In this document: positions 8,769-18,600 of the stretch, piece after piece
How positions within the stretch are numbered: the first letter of the stretch is position 1
Layout: each line of letters starts with the position of its first letter
Assembly (NCBI GenBank): GCA_033064195.1
Contig: JARBJD010000684.1
Span: forward strand, 1 to 23,716
DNA from: Blattamonas nauphoetae
Taxonomy: Eukaryota; Preaxostyla; Oxymonadida
DNA: 23,716 bases
Direction of reading: 5' to 3'
Position numbers and translations under genes: made by a program
Notes under the pieces: model-generated
The model's input: the letters and a program-made list of their open reading frames with translations, nothing else
Databases searched by the model: none
Told to the model about the DNA's origin: nothing

Positions 8769-9162
8769 CTAAGATACTCCGTCAATCACATTTTTTTTGT
8801 GATGAAAGGTGTTTTGTTGAATATTGTGAGAGGGCGGGGTCTCGTGGGAACAGATGAGAGAGGAGGATGTGGTGTGACGTTACAACGTTTGAACAATGGA
8901 GTCCTGAATGAAAATGAAGAGAAAATGCCATGAATAGAGAGTGAGGGGATCGTATCATCATCATGGTCTCGCATTTTGGAATAATCTGGATTGGATCGAA
9001 GGACAGATAACATTGGAGAGTTTGTCGTCGTCGTTGGACATGGTACTCAACATGAAAAATTGTGATCAGATCGGAAGACAGTCATTGAATTTAGGTACAA
9101 TTCTGTTCGGAGTGGGTCGAGTGAAATAAGAATTGAGAGTAAAAATGGAACAGATCTGTGTT
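8769..9162. other. Unassigned stretch inside right inverted repeat
   Basis: A minus-strand frame of 75 codons (8786-9013, MLSVLRSNPDYSKMRDHDDD) lies upstream of the beta-helix-like gene and could be its 5' exon or leader, but this is not supported by a clean splice pair. Nothing else is recognised up to the inverted repeat. Confidence 0.3.
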
Positions 9163-9263
9163 GATCTCGCGATCCTCACAAATATGAACGGGATCGAGGA
9201 AGTGAGTCAAATATCGAATGAAAGAATGTCTGAAGAGTTGTGTGGTGGATACTTGCAAAAAAC

Positions 9264-9270
9264 AAAAAAA
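9264..9270 (-). terminator. T-run terminator after tRNA-like cassette (right)
   Basis: Seven consecutive A on the plus strand, i.e. T on the transcribed sense, directly follow the right tRNA-like 3' end at 9271. Confidence 0.5.
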
Positions 9271-9343
9271 TGACATCAGAGGGAATCGAACCCTCGACCG
9301 AGGAGTAAAAGTACAGAGTCCTACCCAACTAAACTACACTAGT
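9271..9343 (-). tRNA. tRNA-like polymerase III cassette, inward facing (right)
   Basis: An identical mirrored copy of the cassette at 780-852, with the same A box, B box, TTT loop and unpaired acceptor arm. Because the copies sit in inverted repeats, both point into the element. Confidence 0.5.
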
Positions 9344-9382
9344 TTCAAAAATTGTAGTGCCTATTCATCATATACCTTCAAA

Positions 9383-9510
9383 CATTTTCACCTCATTTCC
9401 GAGATTTTCACCTCATTTCTGAGATTTTCACCTCATTTCTGAGATTTTCACCTCAATTCCGAGACTTTCACCTGACATTGAGATTTTCACCTGACTCCGA
9501 GTTTTTCACC
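9383..9510 (-). repeat. Minisatellite in right inverted repeat
   Basis: Mirror copy of the minisatellite at 613-738, in the same order of variant units (TTTTCACC blocks on the plus strand). Confidence 0.85.
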
Positions 9511-9527
9511 GAACAATAGAAATACCC

Positions 9528-9571
9528 GTACTTGGATGGGAGACTGCCTGGAAAAACCCAGTGCTGTAGCT
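9528..9571 (+). pseudogene. 5S rRNA gene 3' fragment, inverted flank of transposon
   Basis: Starts GTACTTGGATGGGAGAC and runs to GCTGTAGCT, i.e. rRNA nucleotides 74-117, on the plus strand. It is the same portion that ends at 595 on the left but in opposite orientation. The 5' part of this gene is absent from the right side of the element. Confidence 0.85.
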
Positions 9572-9622
9572 TTTTCTTTTTCCTTTTTGCCAATATGTTG
9601 CCTTTTTCTCATTCATCTCTTC
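9572..9622 (+). repeat. Inverted 5S spacer stub and orientation switch
   Basis: About 50 bp of plus-orientation spacer directly after the 5S fragment. It matches the inverted left flank except for a G in place of T in GCCAATATGTTGCC. At about 9618-9623 (ATCTCTTCTCC) the sequence switches to the minus-orientation spacer; TCTT/CTCC-type pyrimidine sequence is shared at the join. Confidence 0.75.
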
Positions 9623-10018
9623 TCCTTCTCCCCTTCTCCAATCACAATCAACTTCCTTTCCATCATATCTTCCATATTTTTCTCTTTTCTCAAAATCTTT
9701 CTCAAAACTTCTGAAAAATCATTCTCTTCATTTCACTTTAATCAATCTCTCATTATTTCTCTGTTTGTGTTTTCCTGACAATAATTCTTTGGAAATCTCT
9801 TCATCATGTTTCTCTTCTTCTGACACTTCATTTCTATTGGATTCCATTCTGATGCAATGGAAAAAATAATTAAACAAGAACAAAACAAGAAAGAATGATG
9901 AAGAATTGATTATTGTGGAAGGAAAACAAGAAAGAATTGGATAAAACTGTATATTTTGGAAGAAGACGAAGAGATGAATGAGAAAAAGGCAAAATATTGG
10001 CAAAAAGGAAAAAGAAAA

Positions 10019-10135
10019 AGCTACAGCACTGGGTTTTTCCAGGCAGTCTCCCATCCAAGTACTAACCCAGCGTTAGCCGCTTAACTTCGGAGGTCTGAAG
10101 GGATCCGGTGCTGATGACTAACTATGGCCGTAGCT
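10019..10135 (-). rRNA. 5S ribosomal RNA
   Basis: A 117-nt copy from AGCTACGGCC (5') to GTGCTGTAGCT (3'). The two ends pair as the 5S terminal helix. This is the first complete gene right of the transposon, and its sequence is taken as the reference for the array. Confidence 0.95.
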
Positions 10136-10594
10136 CAAACACACCTCATCCACCATCCCCATTATCACTCAACTCTTTCCAAATCCTTCTCAATCTTCTC
10201 CTTCTCCCCTTCTCCAATCACAATCAACTTCCTTTCCATCATATCTTCCATATTTTTCTCTTTTCTCAAAATCTTTCTCAAAACTTCTGAAAAATCATTC
10301 TCTTCATTTCACTTTAATCAATCTCTCATTATTTCTCTGTTTGTGTTTTCCTGACAATAATTCTTTGGAAATCTCTTCATCATGTTTCTCTTCTTCTGAC
10401 ACTTCATTTCTATTGGATTCCATTCTGATGCAATGGAAAAAATAATTAAACAAGAACAAAACAAGAAAGAATGATGAAGAATTGATTATTGTGGAAGGAA
10501 AACAAGAAAGAATTGGATAAAACTGTATATTTTGGAAGAAGACGAAGAGATGAATGAGAAAAAGGCAAAATATTGGCAAAAAGGGAAAAGAAAA
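10136..10594 (-). repeat. Representative 5S spacer with strand-asymmetry switch
   Basis: Spacer of 459 bp. On the plus strand its left half is pyrimidine-rich and its right half purine-rich, switching at a short hairpin (10419-10437). The same organisation is repeated in every full unit. A 39-codon frame (MESNRNEVSEEEKHDEEISK...) lies across each spacer on the 5S sense strand but is low complexity and has no support as a gene. Confidence 0.85.
10419..10437. other. Short hairpin at spacer midpoint
   Basis: TCCATT and AATGGA flank a 7-base loop CTGATGC. The hairpin marks where purine and pyrimidine strands exchange, and it recurs in the full-length spacers on both arms of the array. Confidence 0.6.
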
Positions 10595-10710
10595 AGCTAC
10601 AGCACTGGGTTTTCCAGGCAGTCTCCCATCCAAGTACTAACCCAGCGTTAGCCGCTTAACTTCGGAGGTCTGAAGGGATCCGGTGCTGATGACTAACTAT
10701 GGCCGTAGCT
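10595..10710 (-). rRNA. 5S ribosomal RNA
   Basis: A 116-nt copy, with one fewer base in the T run of CTGGGTTTTCC (near the 3' end). Otherwise like the reference copy. Confidence 0.95.
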
Positions 10711-10988
10711 CAAACACACCTCATCCACCATCCCCATTATCACTCAACTCTTTCCAAATCCTTCTCAATCTTCTCCTTCTCCCCTTCTCCAATCACAATC
10801 AACTTCCTTTCCATCATATCTTCCATATTTTTCTCTTTTCTCAAAATCTTTCTCAAAACTTCTGAAAAATCATTCTCTTCATTTCACTTTAATCAATCTC
10901 TCATTATTTCTCTGTTTGTGTTTTCCTGACAATAATTCTTTGGAAATCTCTTCATCATGTTTCTCTTCTTCTGACACTTCATTTCTAT

Positions 10989-11094
10989 TGGGTTTTTCCA
11001 GGCAGTCTCCCATCCAAGTACTAACCCAGCGTTAGCCGCTTAACTTCGGAGGTCTGAAGGGATCCGGTGCTGATGACTAACTATGGCCGTAGCT
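10989..11094 (-). pseudogene. 5S rRNA gene lacking its 3' end
   Basis: A deletion joins spacer sequence (TTTCTATTGG) directly to the GGGTTTTTCC block of the gene, removing the last ~11 nt of the rRNA and the terminator tract. The 3' strand of the terminal helix is lost, so the product could not fold normally. The rest, including the internal promoter, is intact. Confidence 0.85.
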
Positions 11095-11549
11095 CAAACA
11101 CACCTCATCCACCATCCCCATTATCACTCAACTCTTTCCAAATCCTTCTCAATCTTCTCCTTCTCCCCTTCTCCAATCACAATCAACTTCCTTTCCATCA
11201 TATCTTCCATATTTTTCTCTTTTCTCAAAATCTTTCTCAAAACTTCTGAAAAATCATTCTCTTCATTTCACTTTAATCAATCTCTCATTATTTCTCTGTT
11301 TGTGTTTTCCTGACAATAATTCTTTGGAAATCTCTTCATCATGTTTCTCTTCTTCTGACACTTCATTTCTATTGGATTCCATTCTGATGCAATGGAAAAA
11401 TAATTAAACAAGAACAAAACAAGAAAGAATGATGAAGAATTGATTATTGTGGAAGGAAAACAAGAAAGAATTGGATAAAACTGTATATTTTGGAAGAAGA
11501 CGAAGAGATGAATGAGAAAAGGCAAAATATTGGCAAAAGGAAAAGAAAA

Positions 11550-11666
11550 AGCTACAGCACTGGGTTTTTCCAGGCAGTCTCCCATCCAAGTACTAACCCA
11601 GCGTTAGCCGCTTAACTTCGGAGGTCTGAAGGGATCCGGTGCTGATGACTAACTATGGCCGTAGCT
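11550..11666 (-). rRNA. 5S ribosomal RNA
   Basis: A 117-nt copy like the reference; ends pair and the internal control region is unchanged. Confidence 0.95.
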
Positions 11667-12122
11667 CAAACACACCTCATCCACCATCCCCATTATCACT
11701 CAACTCTTTCCAAATCCTTCTCAATCTTCTCCTTCTCCCTTCTCCAATCACAATCAACTTCCTTTCCATCATATCTTCCATATTTTTCTCTTTTCTCAAA
11801 ATCTTTCTCAAAACTTCTGAAAAATCATTCTCTTCATTTCACTTTAATCAATCTCTCATTATTTCTCTGTTTGTGTTTTCCTGACAATAATTCTTTGGAA
11901 ATCTCTTCATCATGTTTCTCTTCTTCTGACACTTCATTTCTATTGGATTCCATTCTGATGCAATGGAAAAATAATTAAACAAGAACAAAACAAGAAAGAA
12001 TGATGAAGAATTGATTATTGTGGAAGGAAAACAAGAAAGAATTGGATAAAACTGTATATTTTGGAAGAAGACGAAGAGATGAATGAGAAAAAGGCAAAAT
12101 ATTGGCAAAAGGGAAAAGAAAA

Positions 12123-12239
12123 AGCTACAGCACTGGGTTTTTCCAGGCAGTCTCCCATCCAAGTACTAACCCAGCGTTAGCCGCTTAACTTCGGAGGTCT
12201 GAAGGGATCCGGTGCTGATGACTAACTATGGCCGTAGCT
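12123..12239 (-). rRNA. 5S ribosomal RNA
   Basis: A 117-nt copy like the reference; no difference seen in the gene. Confidence 0.95.
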
Positions 12240-12693
12240 CAAACACACCTCATCCACCATCCCCATTATCACTCAACTCTTTCCAAATCCTTCTCAATCT
12301 TCTCCTTCTCCCTTCTCCAATCACAATCAACTTCCTTTCCATCATATCTTCCATATTTTTCTCTTTTCTCAAAATCTTTCTCAAAACTTCTGAAAATCAT
12401 TCTCTTCATTTCACTTTAATCAATCTCTCATTATTTCTCTGTTTGTGTTTTCCTGACAATAATTCTTTGGAAATCTCTTCATCATGTTTCTCTTCTTCTG
12501 ACACTTCATTTCTATTGGATTCCATTCTGATGCAATGGAAAAATAATTAAACAAGAACAAAACAAGAAAGAATGATGAAGAATTGATTATTGTGGAAGGA
12601 AAACAAGAAAGAATTGGATAAAACTGTATATTTTGGAAGAAGACGAAGAGATGAATGAGAAAAGGCAAAATATTGGCAAAAGGGAAAAGAAAA

Positions 12694-12843
12694 AGCTACA
12701 GCACTGGGTTTTTCCAGGCAGTCTCCCATCCAAGTACTAACCCAGCGTTAGCCGCTTAACTTCGGAGGTCTGAAGGGATCCGGTGCTCTTAACTTCGGAG
12801 GTCTGAAGGGATCCGGTGCTGATGACTAACTATGGCCGTAGCT
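12694..12843 (-). pseudogene. 5S rRNA gene with 33-bp internal duplication
   Basis: The copy is 150 nt long because a 33-bp block (12755-12787) is repeated in tandem (12788-12820). The duplicated block covers rRNA nucleotides ~26-58, including part of the A-box region, so spacing of the internal promoter and the fold of arms II-III are disturbed. The outer parts are normal. Confidence 0.9.
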
Positions 12844-13298
12844 CAAACACACCTCATCCACCATCCCCATTATCACTCAACTCTTTCCAAATCCTTCTCA
12901 ATCTTCTCCTTCTCCCTTCTCCAATCACAATCAACTTCCTTTCCATCATATCTTCCATATTTTTCTCTTTTCTCAAAATCTTTCTCAAAACTTCTGAAAA
13001 ATCATTCTCTTCATTTCACTTTAATCAATCTCTCATTATTTCTCTGTTTGTGTTTTCCTGACAATAATTCTTTGGAAATCTCTTCATCATGTTTCTCTTC
13101 TTCTGACACTTCATTTCTATTGGATTCCATTCTGATGCAATGGAAAAATAATTAAACAAGAACAAAACAAGAAAGAATGATGAAGAATTGATTATTGTGG
13201 AAGGAAAACAAGAAAGAATTGGATAAAACTGTATATTTTGGAAGAAGACGAAGAGATGAATGAGAAAAAGGCAAAATATTGGCAAAAGGGAAAGAAAA

Positions 13299-13415
13299 AG
13301 CTACAGCACTGGGTTTTTCCAGGCAGTCTCCCATCCAAGTACTAACCCAGCGTTAGCCGCTTAACTTCGGAGGTCTGAAGGGATCCGGTGCTGATGACTA
13401 ACTATGGCCGTAGCT
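13299..13415 (-). rRNA. 5S ribosomal RNA
   Basis: A 117-nt copy like the reference, directly downstream on the plus coordinate of the duplicated copy. Confidence 0.95.
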
Positions 13416-13870
13416 CAAACACACCTCATCCACCATCCCCATTATCACTCAACTCTTTCCAAATCCTTCTCAATCTTCTCCTTCTCCCTTCTCCAATCAC
13501 AATCAACTTCCTTTCCATCATATCTTCCATATTTTTCTCTTTTCTCAAAATCTTTCTCAAAACTTCTGAAAATCATTCTCTTCATTTCACTTTAATCAAT
13601 CTCTCATTATTTCTCTGTTTGTGTTTTCCTGACAATAATTCTTTGGAAATCTCTTCATCATGTTTCTCTTCTTCTGACACTTCATTTCTATTGGATTCCA
13701 TTCTGATGCAATGGAAAAATAATTAAACAAGAACAAAACAAGAAAGAATGATGAAGAATTGATTATTGTGGAAGGAAAACAAGAAAGAATTGGATAAAAC
13801 TGTATATTTTGGAAGAAGACGAAGAGATGAATGAGAAAAAGGCAAAATATTGGCAAAAGGGAAAAGAAAA

Positions 13871-13986
13871 AGCTACAGCACTGGGTTTTCCAGGCAGTCT
13901 CCCATCCAAGTACTAACCCAGCGTTAGCCGCTTAACTTCGGAGGTCTGAAGGGATCCGGTGCTGATGACTAACTATGGCCGTAGCT
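13871..13986 (-). rRNA. 5S ribosomal RNA
   Basis: A 116-nt copy with the shorter T run (GGGTTTTCC); otherwise unchanged. Confidence 0.95.
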
Positions 13987-14442
13987 CAAACACACCTCAT
14001 CCACCATCCCCATTATCACTCAACTCTTTCCAAATCCTTCTCAATCTTCTCCTTCTCCCTTCTCCAATCACAATCAACTTCCTTTCCATCATATCTTCCA
14101 TATTTTTCTCTTTTCTCAAAATCTTTCTCAAAACTTCTGAAAAATCATTCTCTTCATTTCACTTTAATCAATCTCTCATTATTTCTCTGTTTGTGTTTTC
14201 CTGACAATAATTCTTTGGAAATCTCTTCATCATGTTTCTCTTCTTCTGACACTTCATTTCTATTGGATTCCATTCTGATGCAATGGAAAAATAATTAAAC
14301 AAGAACAAAACAAGAAAGAATGATGAAGAATTGATTATTGTGGAAGGAAAACAAGAAAGAATTGGATAAAACTGTATATTTTGGAAGAAGACGAAGAGAT
14401 GAATGAGAAAAAGGCAAAATATTGGCAAAAGGGAAAAGAAAA

Positions 14443-14559
14443 AGCTACAGCACTGGGTTTTTCCAGGCAGTCTCCCATCCAAGTACTAACCCAGCGTTAG
14501 CCGCTTAACTTCGGAGGTCTGAAGGGATCCGGTGCTGATGACTAACTATGGCCGTAGCT
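14443..14559 (-). rRNA. 5S ribosomal RNA
   Basis: A 117-nt copy like the reference. Confidence 0.95.
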
Positions 14560-15015
14560 CAAACACACCTCATCCACCATCCCCATTATCACTCAACTCT
14601 TTCCAAATCCTTCTCAATCTTCTCCTTCTCCCTTCTCCAATCACAATCAACTTCCTTTCCATCATATCTTCCATATTTTTCTCTTTTCTCAAAATCTTTC
14701 TCAAAACTTCTGAAAAATCATTCTCTTCATTTCACTTTAATCAATCTCTCATTATTTCTCTGTTTGTGTTTTCCTGACAATAATTCTTTGGAAATCTCTT
14801 CATCATGTTTCTCTTCTTCTGACACTTCATTTCTATTGGATTCCATTCTGATGCAATGGAAAAATAATTAAACAAGAACAAAACAAGAAAGAATGATGAA
14901 GAATTGATTATTGTGGAAGGAAAACAAGAAAGAATTGGATAAAACTGTATATTTTGGAAGAAGACGAAGAGATGAATGAGAAAAAGGCAAAATATTGGCA
15001 AAAGGGAAAAGAAAA

Positions 15016-15131
15016 AGCTACAGCACTGGGTTTTCCAGGCAGTCTCCCATCCAAGTACTAACCCAGCGTTAGCCGCTTAACTTCGGAGGTCTGAAGGGAT
15101 CCGGTGCTGATGACTAACTATGGCCGTAGCT
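15016..15131 (-). rRNA. 5S ribosomal RNA
   Basis: A 116-nt copy with the shorter T run. It stands at the edge of the variant trio of spacers (15132-16725). Confidence 0.95.
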
Positions 15132-15583
15132 CAAACACACCTCATCCACCATCCCCATTATCACTCAACTCTTTCCAAATCCTTCTCAATCTTCTCCTTC
15201 TCCCCTTCTCCAATCACAATCAACTTCCTTTCCATCATATCTTCCATATTTTTCTCTTTTCTCAAAATCTTTCTCAAAACTTCTGAAAAATCATTCTCTT
15301 CATTTCACTTTAATCAATCTCTCATTATTTCTCTGTTTGTGTTTTCCTGACAATAATTCTTTGGAAATCTCTTCATCATGTTTCTCTTCTTCTGACACTT
15401 CATTTCTATTGGATTCCATTCTGATGCAGTGGAAAAATAATTAAACAAGAACAAAACAAGAAAGAATGATGAAGAATTGATTATTGTGGAAGGAAAACAA
15501 GAAAGAATTGGATAAAACTGTATATTTTGGAGAAGACGAAGAGATGAATGAGAAAAAGGCAAAATATTGGCAAAAGGGAAAAA

Positions 15584-15699
15584 AGCTACAGCACTGGGTT
15601 TTCCAGGCAGTCTCCCATCCAAGTACTAACCCAGCGTTAGCCGCTTAACTTCGGAGGTCTGAAGGGATCCGGTGCTGATGACTAACTATGGCCGTAGCT
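15584..15699 (-). rRNA. 5S ribosomal RNA
   Basis: A 116-nt copy with the shorter T run. The tract just after the gene is also shortened (GGGAAAAAAGCT instead of GGGAAAAGAAAAAGCT on the plus strand). Confidence 0.95.
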
Positions 15700-16153
15700 C
15701 AAACACACCTCATCCACCATCCCCATTATCACTCAACTCTTTCCAAATCCTTCTCAATCTTCTCCTTCTCCCTTCTCCAATCACAATCAACTTCCTTTCC
15801 ATCATATCTTCCATATTTTTCTCTTTTCTCAAAATCTTTCTCAAAACTTCTGAAAATCATTCTCTTCATTTCACTTTAATCAATCTCTCATTATTTCTCT
15901 GTTTGTGTTTTCCTGACAATAATTCTTTGGAAATCTCTTCATCATGTTTCTCTTCTTCTGACACTTCATTTCTATTGGATTCCATTCTGATGCAGTGGAA
16001 AAATAATTAAACAAGAACAAAACAAGAAAGAATGATGAAGAATTGATTATTGTGGAAGGAAAACAAGAAAGAATTGGATAAAACTGTATATTTTGGAGAA
16101 GACGAAGAGATGAATGAGAAAAAGGCAAAATATTGGCAAAAGGGAAAAGAAAA

Positions 16154-16270
16154 AGCTACAGCACTGGGTTTTTCCAGGCAGTCTCCCATCCAAGTACTAA
16201 CCCAGCGTTAGCCGCTTAACTTCGGAGGTCTGAAGGGATCCGGTGCTGATGACTAACTATGGCCGTAGCT
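16154..16270 (-). rRNA. 5S ribosomal RNA
   Basis: A 117-nt copy like the reference, lying between two spacers of the GCAGTGG subtype. Confidence 0.95.
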
Positions 16271-16725
16271 CAAACACACCTCATCCACCATCCCCATTAT
16301 CACTCAACTCTTTCCAAATCCTTCTCAATCTTCTCCTTCTCCCTTCTCCAATCACAATCAACTTCCTTTCCATCATATCTTCCATATTTTTCTCTTTTCT
16401 CAAAATCTTTCTCAAAACTTCTGAAAAATCATTCTCTTCATTTCACTTTAATCAATCTCTCATTATTTCTCTGTTTGTGTTTTCCTGACAATAATTCTTT
16501 GGAAATCTCTTCATCATGTTTCTCTTCTTCTGACACTTCATTTCTATTGGATTCCATTCTGATGCAGTGGAAAAATAATTAAACAAGAACAAAACAAGAA
16601 AGAATGATGAAGAATTGATTATTGTGGAAGGAAAACAAGAAAGAATTGGATAAAACTGTATATTTTGGAGAAGACGAAGAGATGAATGAGAAAAAGGCAA
16701 AATATTGGCAAAAGGGAAAAGAAAA

Positions 16726-16841
16726 AGCTACAGCACTGGGTTTTCCAGGCAGTCTCCCATCCAAGTACTAACCCAGCGTTAGCCGCTTAACTTCGGAGGT
16801 CTGAAGGGATCCGGTGCTGATGACTAACTATGGCCGTAGCT
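16726..16841 (-). rRNA. 5S ribosomal RNA
   Basis: A 116-nt copy with the shorter T run. The upstream spacer (16842-17120) is shortened by a deletion at about 17041. Confidence 0.95.
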
Positions 16842-17120
16842 CAAACACACCTCATCCACCATCCCCATTATCACTCAACTCTTTCCAAATCCTTCTCAAT
16901 CTTCTCCTTCTCCCCTTCTCCAATCACAATCAACTTCCTTTCCATCATATCTTCCATATTTTTCTCTTTTCTCAAAATCTTTCTCAAAACTTCTGAAAAA
17001 TCATTCTCTTCATTTCACTTTAATCAATCTCTCATTATTTCTATAAAACTGTATATTTTGGAAGAAGACGAAGAGATGAATGAGAAAAAGGCAAAATATT
17101 GGCAAAAAGGAAAAAGAAAA

Positions 17121-17237
17121 AGCTACAGCACTGGGTTTTTCCAGGCAGTCTCCCATCCAAGTACTAACCCAGCGTTAGCCGCTTAACTTCGGAGGTCTGA
17201 AGGGATCCGGTGCTGATGACTAACTATGGCCGTAGCT
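17121..17237 (-). rRNA. 5S ribosomal RNA
   Basis: A 117-nt copy, intact, with shortened spacers on both sides (deletions at about 17041 and 17308). Confidence 0.95.
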
Positions 17238-17531
17238 CAAACACACCTCATCCACCATCCCCATTATCACTCAACTCTTTCCAAATCCTTCTCAATCTTC
17301 TCCTTCTAATCTCTTCATCATGTTTCTCTTCTTCTGACACTTCATTTCTATTGGATTCCATTCTGATGCAATGGAAAAAATAATTAAACAAGAACAAAAC
17401 AAGAAAGAATGATGAAGAATTGATTATTGTGGAAGGAAAACAAGAAAGAATTGGATAAAACTGTATATTTTGGAAGAAGACGAAGAGATGAATGAGAAAA
17501 AGGCAAAATATTGGCAAAAGGGAAAAGAAAA

Positions 17532-17648
17532 AGCTACAGCACTGGGTTTTTCCAGGCAGTCTCCCATCCAAGTACTAACCCAGCGTTAGCCGCTTAACTT
17601 CGGAGGTCTGAAGGGATCCGGTGCTGATGACTAACTATGGCCGTAGCT
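17532..17648 (-). rRNA. 5S ribosomal RNA
   Basis: A 117-nt copy like the reference. Confidence 0.95.
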
Positions 17649-18099
17649 CAAACACACCTCATCCACCATCCCCATTATCACTCAACTCTTTCCAAATCCT
17701 TCTCAATCTTCTCCTTCTCCCTTCTCCAATCACAATCAACTTCCTTTCCATCATATCTTCCATATTTTTCTCTTTTCTCAAAATCTTTCTCAAAACTTCT
17801 GAAAAATCATTCTCTTCATTTCACTTTAATCAATCTCTCATTATTTCTCTGTTTGTGTTTTCCTGACAATAATTCTTTGGAAATCTCTTCATCATGTTTC
17901 TCTTCTTCTGACACTTCATTTCTATTGGATTCCATTCTGATGCAATGGAAAAATAATTAAACAAGAACAAAACAAGAAAGAATGATGAAGAATTGATTAT
18001 TGTGGAAGGAAAACAAGAAAGAATTGGATAAAACTGTATATTTTGGAAGAAGACGAAGAGATGAATGAGAAAAAGGCAAAATATTGGCAAAAAGGAAAA

Positions 18100-18215
18100 A
18101 GCTACAGCACTGGGTTTTCCAGGCAGTCTCCCATCCAAGTACTAACCCAGCGTTAGCCGCTTAACTTCGGAGGTCTGAAGGGATCCGGTGCTGATGACTA
18201 ACTATGGCCGTAGCT
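18100..18215 (-). rRNA. 5S ribosomal RNA, last minus-strand copy
   Basis: A 116-nt copy with the shorter T run. It is divergent (head to head) with the plus-strand copy at 18764, and the upstream spacer lacks a short CTCAAT-type block near 18270. Confidence 0.95.
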
Positions 18216-18564
18216 CAAACACACCTCATCCACCATCCCCATTATCACTCAACTCTTTCCAAATCCTTCTCCTTCTCCCTTCTCCAATCACAATCAACTT
18301 CCTTTCCATCATATCTTCCATATTTTTCTCTTTTCTCAAAATCTTTCTCAAAACTTCTGAAAATCATTCTCTTCATTTCACTTTAATCAATCTCTCATTA
18401 TTTCTCTGTTTGTGTTTTCCTGACAATAATTCTTTGGAAATCTCTTCATCATGTTTCTCTTCTTCTGACACTTCATTTCTATTGGATTCCATTCTGATGC
18501 AATGGAAAAATAATTAAACAAGAACAAAACAAGAAAGAATGATGAAGAATTGATTATTGTGGAA

Positions 18565-18600
18565 GGAAAACAGAGAAAGAATTGATTAAAGTGAAATGAA
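18565..18600. other. Array inversion junction
   Basis: Minus-orientation spacer (GTGGAAGGAAAACA) passes into plus-orientation spacer (GATTAAAGTGAAATGAAG) through a purine-rich stretch containing GAGAAAGAATTGATT, which is similar to sequence in both orientations. The 305 bp on each side (18100-18404 and 18575-18880) form an inverted repeat around a ~170-bp centre. Confidence 0.8.

Larger units (their letters stand above)
596..9527 (+). mobile_element. MULE DNA transposon with long inverted repeats in 5S rDNA
   Basis: An 8.93-kb segment is bounded by inverted repeats at 596-961 and 9163-9527 that match over their whole length apart from one base in a T run, which suggests a recent arrival or recent homogenisation. 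A MULE-type transposase starts 26 bp inside the left repeat and reads inward. Other interior sequence is a patchwork of broken or unrecognised gene pieces on both strands. Both outer ends abut GTAC of a 5S gene. A four-base GTAC direct repeat could be a target duplication, but MULEs usually make 8-11 bp, and the two 5S flanks are inverted relative to each other, so no ordinary target duplication can be shown. It is possible that only 596 to ~2900 is the original transposon and the remainder is captured or older inserted DNA. Confidence 0.75.
9163..9527 (-). repeat. Right terminal inverted repeat of MULE
   Basis: The 365 bp are the reverse complement of 596-961 except for one base in a T run (7 here, 8 on the left). 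It carries the same minisatellite and tRNA-like cassette. Its outer end, GAAATACCC, abuts GTAC of a 5S fragment at 9528. Confidence 0.9.
9623..18570 (-). repeat. Minus-strand 5S rDNA tandem array
   Basis: Sixteen 5S gene copies lie on the minus strand. Most repeat units are 567-575 bp; shorter ones come from spacer deletions (384, 396 and 411 bp) and one of 604 bp comes from an intragenic duplication. Units are nearly identical, with variation mainly in homopolymer length, as expected for concerted evolution. Each gene is followed by a T-rich tract (TTTTC...) that should end polymerase III transcription. The internal control region is conserved: GAAGTTAAGCGG for the A box, and TTAGTACTTGGATGGGAGAC across the intermediate element and C box. 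Confidence 0.95.

Noticed and set aside
10304-10633. Open frames of ~60-110 codons repeated through every 5S unit on both strands
   Set aside because: They lie in skewed, low-complexity spacer and even run into the 5S gene. Their conservation follows from array homogenisation, and small indels change the frames between units.
9545-18215. A CRISPR-like array of regular repeats
   Set aside because: The units are ~570-bp 5S rDNA repeats, with no short direct repeats separated by unique spacers.
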